Shown: positions 7,497 through 16,341 of the stretch, in pieces
Numbering within the stretch: position 1 is the first letter of the stretch
Layout: every line of letters begins with the position of its first letter
Source: Blautia obeum ATCC 29174
GTDB lineage: Bacteria; Bacillota; Clostridia; Lachnospirales; Lachnospiraceae
Direction: 5' to 3'
NCBI RefSeq assembly: GCF_025147765.1
Contig: NZ_CP102265.1
Coordinates: 2,517,001 to 2,581,000 of the forward strand
DNA length: 64,000 bases
Translations under genes and position numbers: made by a program
The notes under the pieces: generated by a model
Databases searched by the model: none
The model's input: only the letters and a program-made list of their open reading frames with translations
What the model was told of the DNA's origin: nothing

Positions 7497-9373
7497 AAGG
7501 AGAATTTCAGCAGTGTCAGGATCATGATAATCATGAGAACAACACCACCGATGTTGCCAAAGTTAACAACTCCGGATACATCCAGGCTGATACCAGCAAC
7601 TGCAAGGATAGCAAGTGCGATACCTACCAGACCTTCTCCGGCGATCATACCTGCACAATACAGTGTACCATCTGTAACCTGATCGTTCTTTGTTTTTTCA
7701 TCAACGTTCTTTCTGCCATCCATAAACATACGAACAACACCACCGATCATGATGGTTGCATTCAGATAAATTGGAAGGTAAAGACCGATTGCAAATGGCA
7801 TTACCGGAATTCTTAAGATTTCCATACCAATTGCAAGGAATACACCGATGAATACAAGTGCCCACGGAAGATTTCCACCCATGATACCTTCAACGATCAT
7901 CTTCATCAGACCTGCCTGAGGAGCCGGAACTTCTGCTCCACCATATCCCCATGCTGCATCCAGAAGATACAGAACACCACCGATTGCAAGACCGGAAGCA
8001 ACAACACCGATCAGCTCACCGATCTGCTGTGTCTTAGGAGTTGCACCAAGAAGGTATCCTGTCTTAAGGTCCTGAGAAGTATCACCGGCGATTGCTGCAA
8101 TGATACAGATAACAGAACCAATTGCGATTGCTGCTTTCATACCATCGATTCCAGTCTGTCCGCTGCTCTTGATCACAATTGTAGAGATCAGAAGTGTAGC
8201 GATTGCCATACCAGAAACCGGGTTGTTAGAGCTACCGATCATACCTACCATACGGGAAGATACAGTTGCAAAGAAGAATCCGAAGATTACGATAAGGAGT
8301 GCTCCAAGCGGATTAACCGGAATAGCCGGTACTGCCCAGATAATAACTACCATTGCAACGATACCGATCAGAATGAAATTCATCGGAAGATCTCTGTCTG
8401 TTCTTGCAGTTCCTTTTACGGATCCGCCCTTCATGCTCTTCATGGAATCACGGAATGTGCTGATGATCAGTGGCATGGATTTGATCAGGGAAATGATACC
8501 ACCTGTAGCGATGGCACCTGCTCCGATATATTTAACATATTTGCTCCAGATTGCTGCCGCACCGCCAGCCGCATACAGCTGTGAAATAGTCACACCCGGA
8601 TCAGCCGGATACAGCCATGTGTCTGGTCCGAACAGACAAATCATCGGAATGATCACGAGCCATCCGACAATGGAACCTACGAACATGAAAGATGCTACAC
8701 GTGGTCCTACGATATAACCAACACCAAGAAGTGCCGGATATACTTCCATACCAATCTCACCCTTAAGGGATGTAAATGCTGCAGAAACGTCTGCCGGGAT
8801 AACCTTCAGACCGTCAACAACAAATTTGAAGACTGCTGCAAGTCCCATACCGGAAAATACAGTAGAAGCGTTTGCGCCGCCCTCTTCACCTGCAAGAAGT
8901 ACGTCTGCACATGCAGTTCCTTCCGGATAAAGAAGTGTCGCATGCTCTTTAACAATAAGAGCGTTACGAAGCGGTACCATGAAAAGTACACCAAGGACAC
9001 CACCGCAAAGTGCGATCAGAGTGATCTCAACCAGACTCGGTTTATCACAGAGACCTTCTTCTGCCCATAAAAAAAGAGCAGGCATTGTAAAAATAGCACC
9101 TGCTGCAAGTGACTCACCGGCAGAACCGATCGTCTGCACCAGGTTGCTCTCCAGAATGGAGTTTTTCTTCATGATGACACGGATAACACCCATAGAAATA
9201 ACTGCTGCCGGAATGGATGCGGAAACAGTCATACCGACACGAAGTCCGAGGTATGCGTTAGCTGCACCGAATACGATAGCAAGGATGACACCCATGATCA
9301 CAGATGTTACCGTCATTTCTGCGGTTACTTTTTCAGCAGGAATATACGGTTTGAACTCTTTGTTTTCGTTCAT
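7475..9373 (-). CDS. OPT family oligopeptide transporter
   Basis: A 632-residue polytopic membrane protein with about 15-16 hydrophobic helices. Characteristic OPT motifs include NAYLGLRVGMTVSASIPAAV near the N-terminus and GAGAIATGGIISL in the middle. Members import oligopeptides or metal-chelate peptides using the proton gradient. GGGAGAGG precedes the ATG and a strong promoter lies about 45 nt upstream. It forms a two-gene operon with the PqqD-like gene, closed by a terminator. The substrate cannot be inferred. Confidence 0.92.
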   Translation of the reverse strand: MNENKEFKPYIPAEKVTAEMTVTSVIMGVILAIVFGAANAYLGLRVGMTVSASIPAAVISMGVIRVIMKKNSILESNLVQTIGSAGESLAAGAIFTMPALFLWAEEGLCDKPSLVEITLIALCGGVLGVLFMVPLRNALIVKEHATLLYPEGTACADVLLAGEEGGANASTVFSGMGLAAVFKFVVDGLKVIPADVSAAFTSLKGEIGMEVYPALLGVGYIVGPRVASFMFVGSIVGWLVIIPMICLFGPDTWLYPADPGVTISQLYAAGGAAAIWSKYVKYIGAGAIATGGIISLIKSMPLIISTFRDSMKSMKGGSVKGTARTDRDLPMNFILIGIVAMVVIIWAVPAIPVNPLGALLIVIFGFFFATVSSRMVGMIGSSNNPVSGMAIATLLISTIVIKSSGQTGIDGMKAAIAIGSVICIIAAIAGDTSQDLKTGYLLGATPKTQQIGELIGVVASGLAIGGVLYLLDAAWGYGGAEVPAPQAGLMKMIVEGIMGGNLPWALVFIGVFLAIGMEILRIPVMPFAIGLYLPIYLNATIMIGGVVRMFMDGRKNVDEKTKNDQVTDGTLYCAGMIAGEGLVGIALAILAVAGISLDVSGVVNFGNIGGVVLMIIMILTLLKFSLWKKKKA

Positions 9374-9417
9374 TGATTTCCTCTCCCTTATTTTTTTTGG
9401 TCTATTAACCTCATACC

Positions 9418-9446
9418 ATTATAACCGACTTCATGTTGATTATCAA
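9418..9446 (-). promoter_or_regulatory. SigA-type promoter for the OPT-pqqD operon
   Basis: TTGATA and TATAAT with a 17-nt spacer on the minus strand, 45 nt before the OPT start codon. The rest of the gap to the VWA gene (9447-9522) is AT-rich with nothing else recognisable. Confidence 0.75.
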
Positions 9447-9522
9447 GGGCGATTTTATGAATTTTTTATATTTTCGTTCGTTTTATTTAACACTTTTTGG
9501 AAATGTTGCACATTTTTGTCTA

Positions 9523-11322
9523 TTATCCATCAATTTCCAGCTGTTTTGTCAGATATCTGCCGACAATTTTCGAAAAGTTCGCAATATCACGGATGTAAGC
9601 AAAATCCTTACCAAATATCTTTTTTTCCGTTGCGAGATCTTTTTCCTCTCCTGCGAATACCCCCAGAACACTGACATCAAGATTACGCAGACGCCGCACT
9701 TCTGTTGCTGTATCCGCGATTGCAGCCTTTCCCTGATAAGGCTCCGGATTTTTTGCATTCGGTCGGTTTATGATCACATCATATGGACGTCCATCACTCA
9801 AAATGATCATAATCTTCTTTTCTTCTTCTCTTTGAAGGAGATCATATCCGGCAGTCCTTATGGCCAATCCGTCACGATTGTTCGAAGACGTAACATAATT
9901 AAAGATGTTATCATTTTCTGACCGCGGATCATCGTATCTGCGAAACCGATGCATGATCGTATAATCCCAGAAGGTACAAAAGCTCATCACCCGATGCGGA
10001 ATATCAACATTACTCAGTGCCTCGCTGATAATATAAGCCTGCAGTGCCACATCACCCTGCCGCTTCATCTGTGATCCGCTCGCATCGATCAGAACATCCA
10101 CAACAAAATCCGATATTTCTCCTTTCAGTTCCTGTTGAAACAGTTTTGCATCATTAGTCCGGCCAATCCGCCACAATCTGGAAGGTACGATCATTCCACG
10201 ATCCGAAAGAACAGTCTGTGTCTCACTTCTGAGTACCAGAGATTTCCGGAGTGTTTCTGTCAGGACAGTAATATTATGTTTCACGATCCTGTGTTTGTCA
10301 TGATAAAGCCAGATATTTTTGTTGCGCAATCGTTTTGCATACTCGTACTGATAATTGCTTTTTACCGGATTTTTGAGAATTCCCTCCGTAAAGTACAGAC
10401 TGCAGTCACTGTGAATTCCCCGGCACATCTGATAATTGATCTTCTTCTCTTCTGCTTCACTTAAATAAGACTTTCCATAATTCAATTCCACATATGTGTA
10501 AGCTTTCTCCAACATCTCCGGAGTAACTACTTTGACCGAACGCTTCTTTTGACGTTTTTCTTCCATTTCTTCTGTAACTGCAGAATTTTCAAGGCCGGAA
10601 ACAGAATTTGTCAACTGCTCTGCATAACTTTCCAGTACCTCTTCATACATTTCCTCTGAAAGAAAATCCTCCCAGGAATATTCCGTAAGATCTTCCATCG
10701 TCACTGCAAGCACCTGTTCCAGTGTCCCATGCATACTTTCAAAATCCGGATCCATTAATCGATTATACAGTTCATCGATCACACGGATCAGTTCCAGTGT
10801 ATCTGTACTGTTACCAGCTCTCTCTATCAACTCCATAAATGGCTGTAATTTTTTCTCCACATGCCATTCTCCGTTGTTCAGTCTTCTGCGAAGCACTGCA
10901 ACTTTCAATCTTCCCGGAATATCTCTAAGATTCGGCAGTATATCAAATTCCTGTTCCAGAATATCCTCCATACACTGTCTCTGCATATCACGGATACCCG
11001 GCCGTTCTTCACAGATCTTGTCTCCTATAGCCTCTTCAATACAGAGCTGTGCCACAAACGTCAGCTCATTCTCTCCTGCCTGAAGAAATATTTTTTTAAC
11101 AAGATAAAGCCCGAGCATATCCTTATCATAATATCTGGCAAGAGCGCCCTGCTTGATTCCATCATACAGTGCAATTGCCTTTGATCTGAGAAAAAGCGAT
11201 ACGTCAGGCTTCATATCCAGTTGGTAATCTCCGCTTACTGTCCACAACAGATTACGGATCCTATTCTCCAGTTCCAGGCGATATTCATCAATTTCAACTG
11301 GTTCTGTATTATTCATATACAT
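9523..11322 (-). CDS. VWA-domain protein, CobT/NorD-like partner of MoxR ATPase
   Basis: A 599-residue soluble protein. The long N-terminal helical region (1-400) has an acidic stretch around 200-260. The C-terminal von Willebrand A domain carries a complete MIDAS start (DASGS, D413/S415/S417) and LSDGRPYD near residue 522. This layout matches NorD/CobT/CbbO-type proteins, which act with MoxR-family AAA+ ATPases to insert metals or remodel target enzymes. The start overlaps the MoxR gene by 14 nt. Either ATG at 11322 or 11316 is possible; AGAGAAG precedes both. Third gene of a glnN-moxR-vwa group; the target of the pair is unknown. Confidence 0.85.
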   Translation of the reverse strand: MYMNNTEPVEIDEYRLELENRIRNLLWTVSGDYQLDMKPDVSLFLRSKAIALYDGIKQGALARYYDKDMLGLYLVKKIFLQAGENELTFVAQLCIEEAIGDKICEERPGIRDMQRQCMEDILEQEFDILPNLRDIPGRLKVAVLRRRLNNGEWHVEKKLQPFMELIERAGNSTDTLELIRVIDELYNRLMDPDFESMHGTLEQVLAVTMEDLTEYSWEDFLSEEMYEEVLESYAEQLTNSVSGLENSAVTEEMEEKRQKKRSVKVVTPEMLEKAYTYVELNYGKSYLSEAEEKKINYQMCRGIHSDCSLYFTEGILKNPVKSNYQYEYAKRLRNKNIWLYHDKHRIVKHNITVLTETLRKSLVLRSETQTVLSDRGMIVPSRLWRIGRTNDAKLFQQELKGEISDFVVDVLIDASGSQMKRQGDVALQAYIISEALSNVDIPHRVMSFCTFWDYTIMHRFRRYDDPRSENDNIFNYVTSSNNRDGLAIRTAGYDLLQREEEKKIMIILSDGRPYDVIINRPNAKNPEPYQGKAAIADTATEVRRLRNLDVSVLGVFAGEEKDLATEKKIFGKDFAYIRDIANFSKIVGRYLTKQLEIDG

Positions 11323-12226
11323 CTTCTCTGGTCCATTCCGATGGAATTCTGGTACTTACCACATCTTCTACGATTTCTTTTTCGAATACATCAAACGTTT
11401 TGTTAACTACTCCCATTCGGACAGCTTTTGCCGGGGAAAGTCCCACATCCACGATTTTCATTGCCGCAAGGAGTCCTCGAAGATCCAATGCTTTTGTTGA
11501 AATTTCACTGTTCAGTGCCTTCAGCTGCAAGTCCAGAAACAATCCAACAAACTGCTCTATCGCGCTTTCTCTGGCATTCGGGAACATCTGATGAAAAATA
11601 AATCCCAGCGTTTCTTCCGTCTGTGCCGGCATGTCGATAACCAAAAACCTGGATACAAGTGCTTCATTTAATTCTTTTGTTCCTGCATACCCATAATTCA
11701 TCGTACCGATAAATCTTGCTGCAGGATGAAGATCGATCTTGTCATATCCCGGAACATCAATGGAACGCCGATAGTCCAGCGTTGCATGAAGAACAGAGAC
11801 TGCATCATTTTTGGCCATATTGATCTCATCAAGGATTCCAAATCCGCCATATTCTGCACACCGGTAAATGCTTCCCTTTCGAAGCTTTACTTCATTGTCC
11901 TCAAAAGTATCCGTACCGATCAGGTCTCCACTGTTTGTATTGACATGAAAAGAAATATTATAAGAAGGCCGGTTAAAAATATATGCCAGATTTTCTGCCA
12001 AAATATTTTTGCCGGTTGCTTTTGGTCCGGTCAGAAGCAGATTCTGTTCCTGCAGGATCCCCGCGATGGCCATCTCCAGAATATCTTTTCCATAAAATGG
12101 AATTGCAGGTTTGATAATTCTGTTTTTCACCTCATCAGAAACGGGATATACTTCCCGAAACTTTACAATTTTATTTATTAAAGAGGAGGAGACACCCTGC
12201 TCCTCCAGAAATTTCAATTCATTCAC
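11309..12226 (-). CDS. MoxR/NorQ-type AAA+ ATPase
   Basis: A 305-residue cytoplasmic AAA+ ATPase. The Walker A segment GPKATGKN (67-74) has Asn where Ser/Thr is usual. Walker B is FGILDEINMA (about 132-141). The sensor region contains FIGTMNYGYAG. MoxR ATPases work with VWA proteins, here encoded by the overlapping downstream gene. The start is GTG at 12226 with AAGGAG 8 nt upstream. It begins 20 nt after the glutamine synthetase stop, with no terminator between, so co-transcription with glnN is likely. Confidence 0.88.
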   Translation of the reverse strand: MNELKFLEEQGVSSSLINKIVKFREVYPVSDEVKNRIIKPAIPFYGKDILEMAIAGILQEQNLLLTGPKATGKNILAENLAYIFNRPSYNISFHVNTNSGDLIGTDTFEDNEVKLRKGSIYRCAEYGGFGILDEINMAKNDAVSVLHATLDYRRSIDVPGYDKIDLHPAARFIGTMNYGYAGTKELNEALVSRFLVIDMPAQTEETLGFIFHQMFPNARESAIEQFVGLFLDLQLKALNSEISTKALDLRGLLAAMKIVDVGLSPAKAVRMGVVNKTFDVFEKEIVEDVVSTRIPSEWTREDVYE

Positions 12227-12246
12227 TTAAATTTCTCCTTCGAAGA

Positions 12247-14361
12247 TCACACTTCAAAAATCAGATCGCCATAAGACGGCATCGGCCACATTTCTTTGTC
12301 CACCAGCATTTCCAGTTCATCCACCGGTGTACGAAGTTCTGTCATAGCCTTGCATACTTCATCTTTGCAGTACACTGCACGTTCTCTGCCTTCCGGAATC
12401 TCCGGAACCTTTGCCACGACCTTGGACAGTCTGTTCATTGCACTGTTCGTATCCTTCAGAAGTGCCGTACATTTCTCAAGAAGATCCATCTGTACACTCA
12501 CATCGATCGGGCCTGCAGCTTTCACTGCATTGATGGAACCTGCCAGAACAGTCGTATATTTGATCACTGCCGGGATAATCTGTTTCGTTGCAATATCGAT
12601 CATAGTCTTCGCTTCGATATTAACCGCTTTTGCATAGATTTCATATTGAATCTCTGCACGGGATTCCAGTTCAGTCTTTGTAAAGACATGGAACTCCTCA
12701 AACAGCTTCACTGCCTTTGGTGTAGTCAGCGCCGGAATCGCATCTACCATAGACGGCAGATTCGGCAGTCCACGACGTTTTGCTTCTTCTGCCCATTCCG
12801 GTGCATAACCGTTGCCGTTGAACACGATTCTCTGATGATCAATTGCATATTCTTTGATCAGATCATGTACTGCCATATCAAAATCTTCGGCAGCTTCCAG
12901 ACGATCACATGCTTCTTTGAACGCTTCTGCTGCAATCGTATTGAGTACAACGTTACATTCAGAAATAGAATCTCTGGATCCTACCATACGGAATTCAAAT
13001 TTGTTTCCGGTAAACGCAAACGGTGAAGTACGGTTACGGTCTGTCGCATCTTTCATGAAATCAGGAAGAGTCTTAACACCTGTCTCCAGAAGGCTGCCTT
13101 TCTTACTGTGCGTAGCCGTTCCAGTGCTGATCAGCTGATCAAGCACATCTCCGAGCTGTTCTCCAAGGAATACGGAAATAACAGCCGGCGGAGCTTCGTT
13201 TCCGCCAAGTCTCTGATCATTTCCAACATCTGCTGCAGATTCACGCAGAAGATCTGCATGTGTATCGACAGCTTTAAGAATACATGTCAGCACAAGAAGA
13301 AACTGTATATTCTCATGTGGAGTCTTTCCTGGATCCAGCAGATTGATTCCGTCATCAGTAGTCAGTGACCAGTTATTGTGCTTACCGGAACCATTTACAC
13401 CCGCAAACGGTTTCTCATGAAGCAGACAGCGCATGCCATGGCGGCTTGCTACTTTTTTAAGAATACGCATCATGATCTGGTTATGATCTGCAGCAATATT
13501 GACCGGTGCATAGATCGGCGCAAGTTCATGCTGTGCCGGAGCAACTTCATTATGCTGTGTCTTGGCTGTTACTCCAAGTTTCCAGCACTCTTCATTTACT
13601 TCTTTCATATATGCGGAAATTCTCTGACGGATAGTTCCAAGATAATGATCATCCATCTCCTGACCTTTCGGCGGCATCGCACCAAACAAAGTTCTTCCTG
13701 TATATGTAAGATCTTTTCTCTGCAGCCATTTTTCTTTATCTACAAGAAAATATTCCTGTTCAGCACCAACAGATGGTGTTACCTTCTTTGAAGTTGTATT
13801 GCCAAAAAGGCGAAGAAGACGTAAAGACTGTGTATTGATTGCTTCCATAGAACGAAGAAGCGGTGTCTTCTGGTCAAGTGCTTCTCCTGTATAAGAACAG
13901 AATGCGGTCGGGATACACAGAGTTCCGCCAGCTGCATCATGACGTACAAATGCCGGTGAAGTACAATCCCATGCAGTATAACCTCTTGCTTCAAATGTTG
14001 CTCGAAGTCCACCTGACGGGAAAGAAGACGCATCTGACTCTCCCTTGATCAGTTCTTTACCCGAAAAACTCATCAGTACTTTGCCGTTTTCCTTTGGAGC
14101 TGTGATAAAAGCATCATGCTTTTCTGCAGTTACTCCTGTCAAAGGCTGAAACCAGTGGCTGTAATGTGTGGCACCTTTCTCGATTGCCCATTCTTTCATC
14201 TCATGAGCAACGACATCTGCTACTTCCAGAGAAAGTTCCTTTCCCTCTTCTATCGTCTTTTTCAGCTCTTTGTATACTTTTTTCGGAAGTCTTTCTTCCA
14301 TGACAGCGTCATTGAATACATCACATCCGAAAAGTTCGGTTACATTCACGTAGTCTGACAT
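12247..14361 (-). CDS. glnN: Glutamine synthetase type III
   Basis: A 704-residue enzyme of the large GSIII class, making glutamine from glutamate, ammonia and ATP. Length (about 700) and motifs such as HYSHWFQPLTG, GAEQEYFLVD, NEVAPAQHELAP and GSGKHNNWS identify it. AAAGGAG lies 6 nt before the ATG. It leads the glnN-moxR-vwa group. The gap to the upstream lipid kinase is 56 nt with no clear promoter or terminator, so it could be read from further upstream. Sequence shows no riboswitch-like leader. Confidence 0.96.
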   Translation of the reverse strand: MSDYVNVTELFGCDVFNDAVMEERLPKKVYKELKKTIEEGKELSLEVADVVAHEMKEWAIEKGATHYSHWFQPLTGVTAEKHDAFITAPKENGKVLMSFSGKELIKGESDASSFPSGGLRATFEARGYTAWDCTSPAFVRHDAAGGTLCIPTAFCSYTGEALDQKTPLLRSMEAINTQSLRLLRLFGNTTSKKVTPSVGAEQEYFLVDKEKWLQRKDLTYTGRTLFGAMPPKGQEMDDHYLGTIRQRISAYMKEVNEECWKLGVTAKTQHNEVAPAQHELAPIYAPVNIAADHNQIMMRILKKVASRHGMRCLLHEKPFAGVNGSGKHNNWSLTTDDGINLLDPGKTPHENIQFLLVLTCILKAVDTHADLLRESAADVGNDQRLGGNEAPPAVISVFLGEQLGDVLDQLISTGTATHSKKGSLLETGVKTLPDFMKDATDRNRTSPFAFTGNKFEFRMVGSRDSISECNVVLNTIAAEAFKEACDRLEAAEDFDMAVHDLIKEYAIDHQRIVFNGNGYAPEWAEEAKRRGLPNLPSMVDAIPALTTPKAVKLFEEFHVFTKTELESRAEIQYEIYAKAVNIEAKTMIDIATKQIIPAVIKYTTVLAGSINAVKAAGPIDVSVQMDLLEKCTALLKDTNSAMNRLSKVVAKVPEIPEGRERAVYCKDEVCKAMTELRTPVDELEMLVDKEMWPMPSYGDLIFEV

Positions 14362-14417
14362 CTTCTATCTCCTTTAGTTTATGCTTTGCTGTATGTTTCT
14401 CAGTTTTGATCTTATGA

Positions 14418-15323
14418 TCATTCTTTGGTTTTGGTACTTTTTAAATAAAGGTTCAGTGCTTTATGCCTGTTTTCAATCTCCACATAAGTGTGATCACCAC
14501 CAAACTCTCCGTCCAGTGTCCACGGCACTTCCTCTTCTGTCTCTATCATAAGCTTCTTTGACTTGAATGAATAAATCATGTCCGTGTTGTCCTCAGCCAT
14601 CACCAGTGCAGTCATGATTTCCTGCAGCTGAAGAGGATTCTTCGGATGTCTGATCAGTGTCACCTCAAAAAGCCCATCATTCATATCTACATTTTTGCCA
14701 GTAAGATTTTTAAATCCTCCAACAGATCTGGAATTTGTAATCATTCCTACGATAAAATCATCTTCTACCTGAATCTCTTCAGAGGTTACTTTCATATGGT
14801 AGGATTTGATATCGAACAGTCGTTTTACCCCTTCCAGAAGGTATGCCACATGTCCAAGAACATTTTTCAGATCCTGGTCTGTTTCATAGGATACATCTGT
14901 AAACAGACCAAAAGCAGCCACATATGCAAACGTCTGGCTGTTAAATCTTCCTATATCACAGTGATACAGATTTTCTTCCATGATCATCTGAGCAGCCTTC
15001 ACCATGCTTTTGGGCATAAAGAGACTGTTTGCAAAATCATTGGTACTTCCTGCCGGAATATATCCAATCGGTACATTACTGTTTTTCTCTGTGATTCCGG
15101 TAACTACCTCATCCAATGTACCGTCTCCTCCGCTGCACACGATCAGATCAACAGAGTCCGCATATTCTTTTGCTTTTTCATATGCATCTTTCGGTGCCTG
15201 TGTTGCGCGGATAATGACCTCATAATCATGACTGCTGAATATATCAACAATATCCAGTAAATGCATCTTAATCCTGCCTTTTCCCGCTTTTGGATTAAAC
15301 ACAAAGAGCATTTTCTTTGCCAC
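14418..15323 (-). CDS. YegS/DagK-type lipid kinase
   Basis: A cytoplasmic or membrane-associated kinase of the diacylglycerol kinase catalytic family, about 301 residues. The N-terminus carries FVFNPKAGKGR and the nucleotide loop SGGDGTLDEVV. IPAGSTNDFA is the next family motif, and the C-terminal beta domain ends in PWTLDGEFGG. Members phosphorylate diacylglycerol or related lipids. The start chosen is GTG at 15323, preceded by AAAGGGG; an in-frame TTG at 15359 has no ribosome site. It follows the tRNA operon terminator. Confidence 0.88.
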   Translation of the reverse strand: MAKKMLFVFNPKAGKGRIKMHLLDIVDIFSSHDYEVIIRATQAPKDAYEKAKEYADSVDLIVCSGGDGTLDEVVTGITEKNSNVPIGYIPAGSTNDFANSLFMPKSMVKAAQMIMEENLYHCDIGRFNSQTFAYVAAFGLFTDVSYETDQDLKNVLGHVAYLLEGVKRLFDIKSYHMKVTSEEIQVEDDFIVGMITNSRSVGGFKNLTGKNVDMNDGLFEVTLIRHPKNPLQLQEIMTALVMAEDNTDMIYSFKSKKLMIETEEEVPWTLDGEFGGDHTYVEIENRHKALNLYLKSTKTKE

Positions 15324-15451
15324 GGTCTGATGTCCCCTTTCTTTTGTTTTATTACGCAATCTATATCATACAACAAATTATTGCAAATTCCTAGATGCAA
15401 ATTTTTCTGTTGCTCACGCCAAAATTTTTTATGGCAGATTTGACAACAAAC

Positions 15452-15480
15452 AAAAAAAAATCCTCTGTAAAACAGAGGAT
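15452..15480 (-). terminator. Rho-independent terminator of the tRNA operon
   Basis: A perfect 8-bp stem ATCCTCTG/CAGAGGAT with a 5-nt loop is followed on the minus strand by nine T. It starts 5 nt after the last tRNA. Confidence 0.92.
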
Positions 15481-15484
15481 AAAA

Positions 15485-15558
15485 TAGCGAGAGGGGGATT
15501 CGAACCCTCGACACCACGGGTATGAACCGTGTGCTCTAGCCAACTGAGCTATCTCGCC
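15485..15558 (-). tRNA. tRNA-Met (CAT), copy 2
   Basis: A 74-nt cloverleaf with anticodon loop TTCATAC and T-loop GGTTCGAATCC. The G1-U72 acceptor end and A73 match elongator methionine tRNA of Firmicutes. CCA is not encoded. The sequence is identical to the neighbouring copy. Confidence 0.95.
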
Positions 15559-15582
15559 ATATACAATATAAATGATACAAAA

Positions 15583-15656
15583 TAGCGAGAGGGGGATTCG
15601 AACCCTCGACACCACGGGTATGAACCGTGTGCTCTAGCCAACTGAGCTATCTCGCC
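15583..15656 (-). tRNA. tRNA-Met (CAT), copy 1
   Basis: Identical in all 74 nt to the copy 24 nt downstream. Anticodon CAT; elongator-type features as for the other copy. Confidence 0.95.
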
Positions 15657-15664
15657 ATATTGAA

Positions 15665-15737
15665 TGGGACCTATAGGGCTCGAACCTATGACCCTCTGCT
15701 TGTAAGGCAGATGCTCTCCCAGCTGAGCTAAGATCCC
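15665..15737 (-). tRNA. tRNA-Val (TAC)
   Basis: A 73-nt cloverleaf. The anticodon stem CTGCC/GGCAG-type pairing encloses TTACAA, giving anticodon TAC for valine. The acceptor stem GGGATCT pairs with AGGTCCC apart from a G-U pair. First tRNA of a three-gene operon, 8 nt before the methionine copies. Confidence 0.94.
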
Positions 15738-15796
15738 ATTTTGTGTCTGTCACTTTGACCGACTCTATGTAAGCCGCTCTTGCAACCGACTTCGTT

Positions 15797-15825
15797 AGTA
15801 TACTATGTCCCACTCAAAGTGTCAA
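15797..15825 (-). promoter_or_regulatory. Strong SigA promoter of the tRNA operon
   Basis: A perfect TTGACA and TATACT with a 17-nt spacer on the minus strand, about 60 nt before the first tRNA. The gap to ydcF (15826-15858) is a T/A-rich run. Confidence 0.88.
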
Positions 15826-15858
15826 CACTTTTTTTATTTTTTTTATATTTTATTTTGT

Positions 15859-16341
15859 TTATAAATTTCCGACAATTTTATCTTTGATAATTGCCAGGAT
15901 CTCTCTGGGAATATACAGAAGAAGTCTCCAGGAACGATATCTGGACGGAACCGGATAAATTTCCCGACAGCCACACTTTCTGCCAATCATTACACCTCGA
16001 AACACATGAAAATTATTAGTCACTACCCCAATTGCCGGCTCCGTACTGCCGATCAGCTCCAGACTGTAATCCAGATTTTCTTTGGTATTGGTCGAACGTT
16101 CTTCTCGGATCAGACGTCCTCCATCAATCCCATGTTCTGTCAGATATCTGTACATGGCCTCCGCTTCACTGATTCGTTCCCCGTCTCCCATTCCTCCGGA
16201 AAGCACAGCCCTTGTCCCGGGGTTTTCTTCAAGATAGAGCAAAGCCCTTCTGGTTCTTTCCAGAAGGGCTAATGTCATTCTTGTACCATCTACATGCGCG
16301 CCAAGTACAATGATATAATCCAGATTCTCTCTGGCTTTCAT
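15859..16341 (-). CDS. YdcF/SanA family protein (DUF218)
   Basis: A 160-residue protein of the DUF218/YdcF family. It carries YIIVLGAHVDG near the N-terminus, LSGGMGDGERISEA, and the STNTKENL and VTNNFHVFR motifs. Many homologues have an N-terminal membrane segment; this one begins directly at the domain and appears soluble. Biochemical role is not established; cell-envelope functions are suspected for SanA. Its ATG overlaps the upstream stop (TAATG), indicating coupling to the SEC-C gene. Confidence 0.85.
   Translation of the reverse strand: MKARENLDYIIVLGAHVDGTRMTLALLERTRRALLYLEENPGTRAVLSGGMGDGERISEAEAMYRYLTEHGIDGGRLIREERSTNTKENLDYSLELIGSTEPAIGVVTNNFHVFRGVMIGRKCGCREIYPVPSRYRSWRLLLYIPREILAIIKDKIVGNL

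Noticed and set aside
8100..8717. 205-codon plus-strand open frame
   Set aside because: Antisense to the OPT transporter; Ile/Pro-rich shadow of membrane codons.
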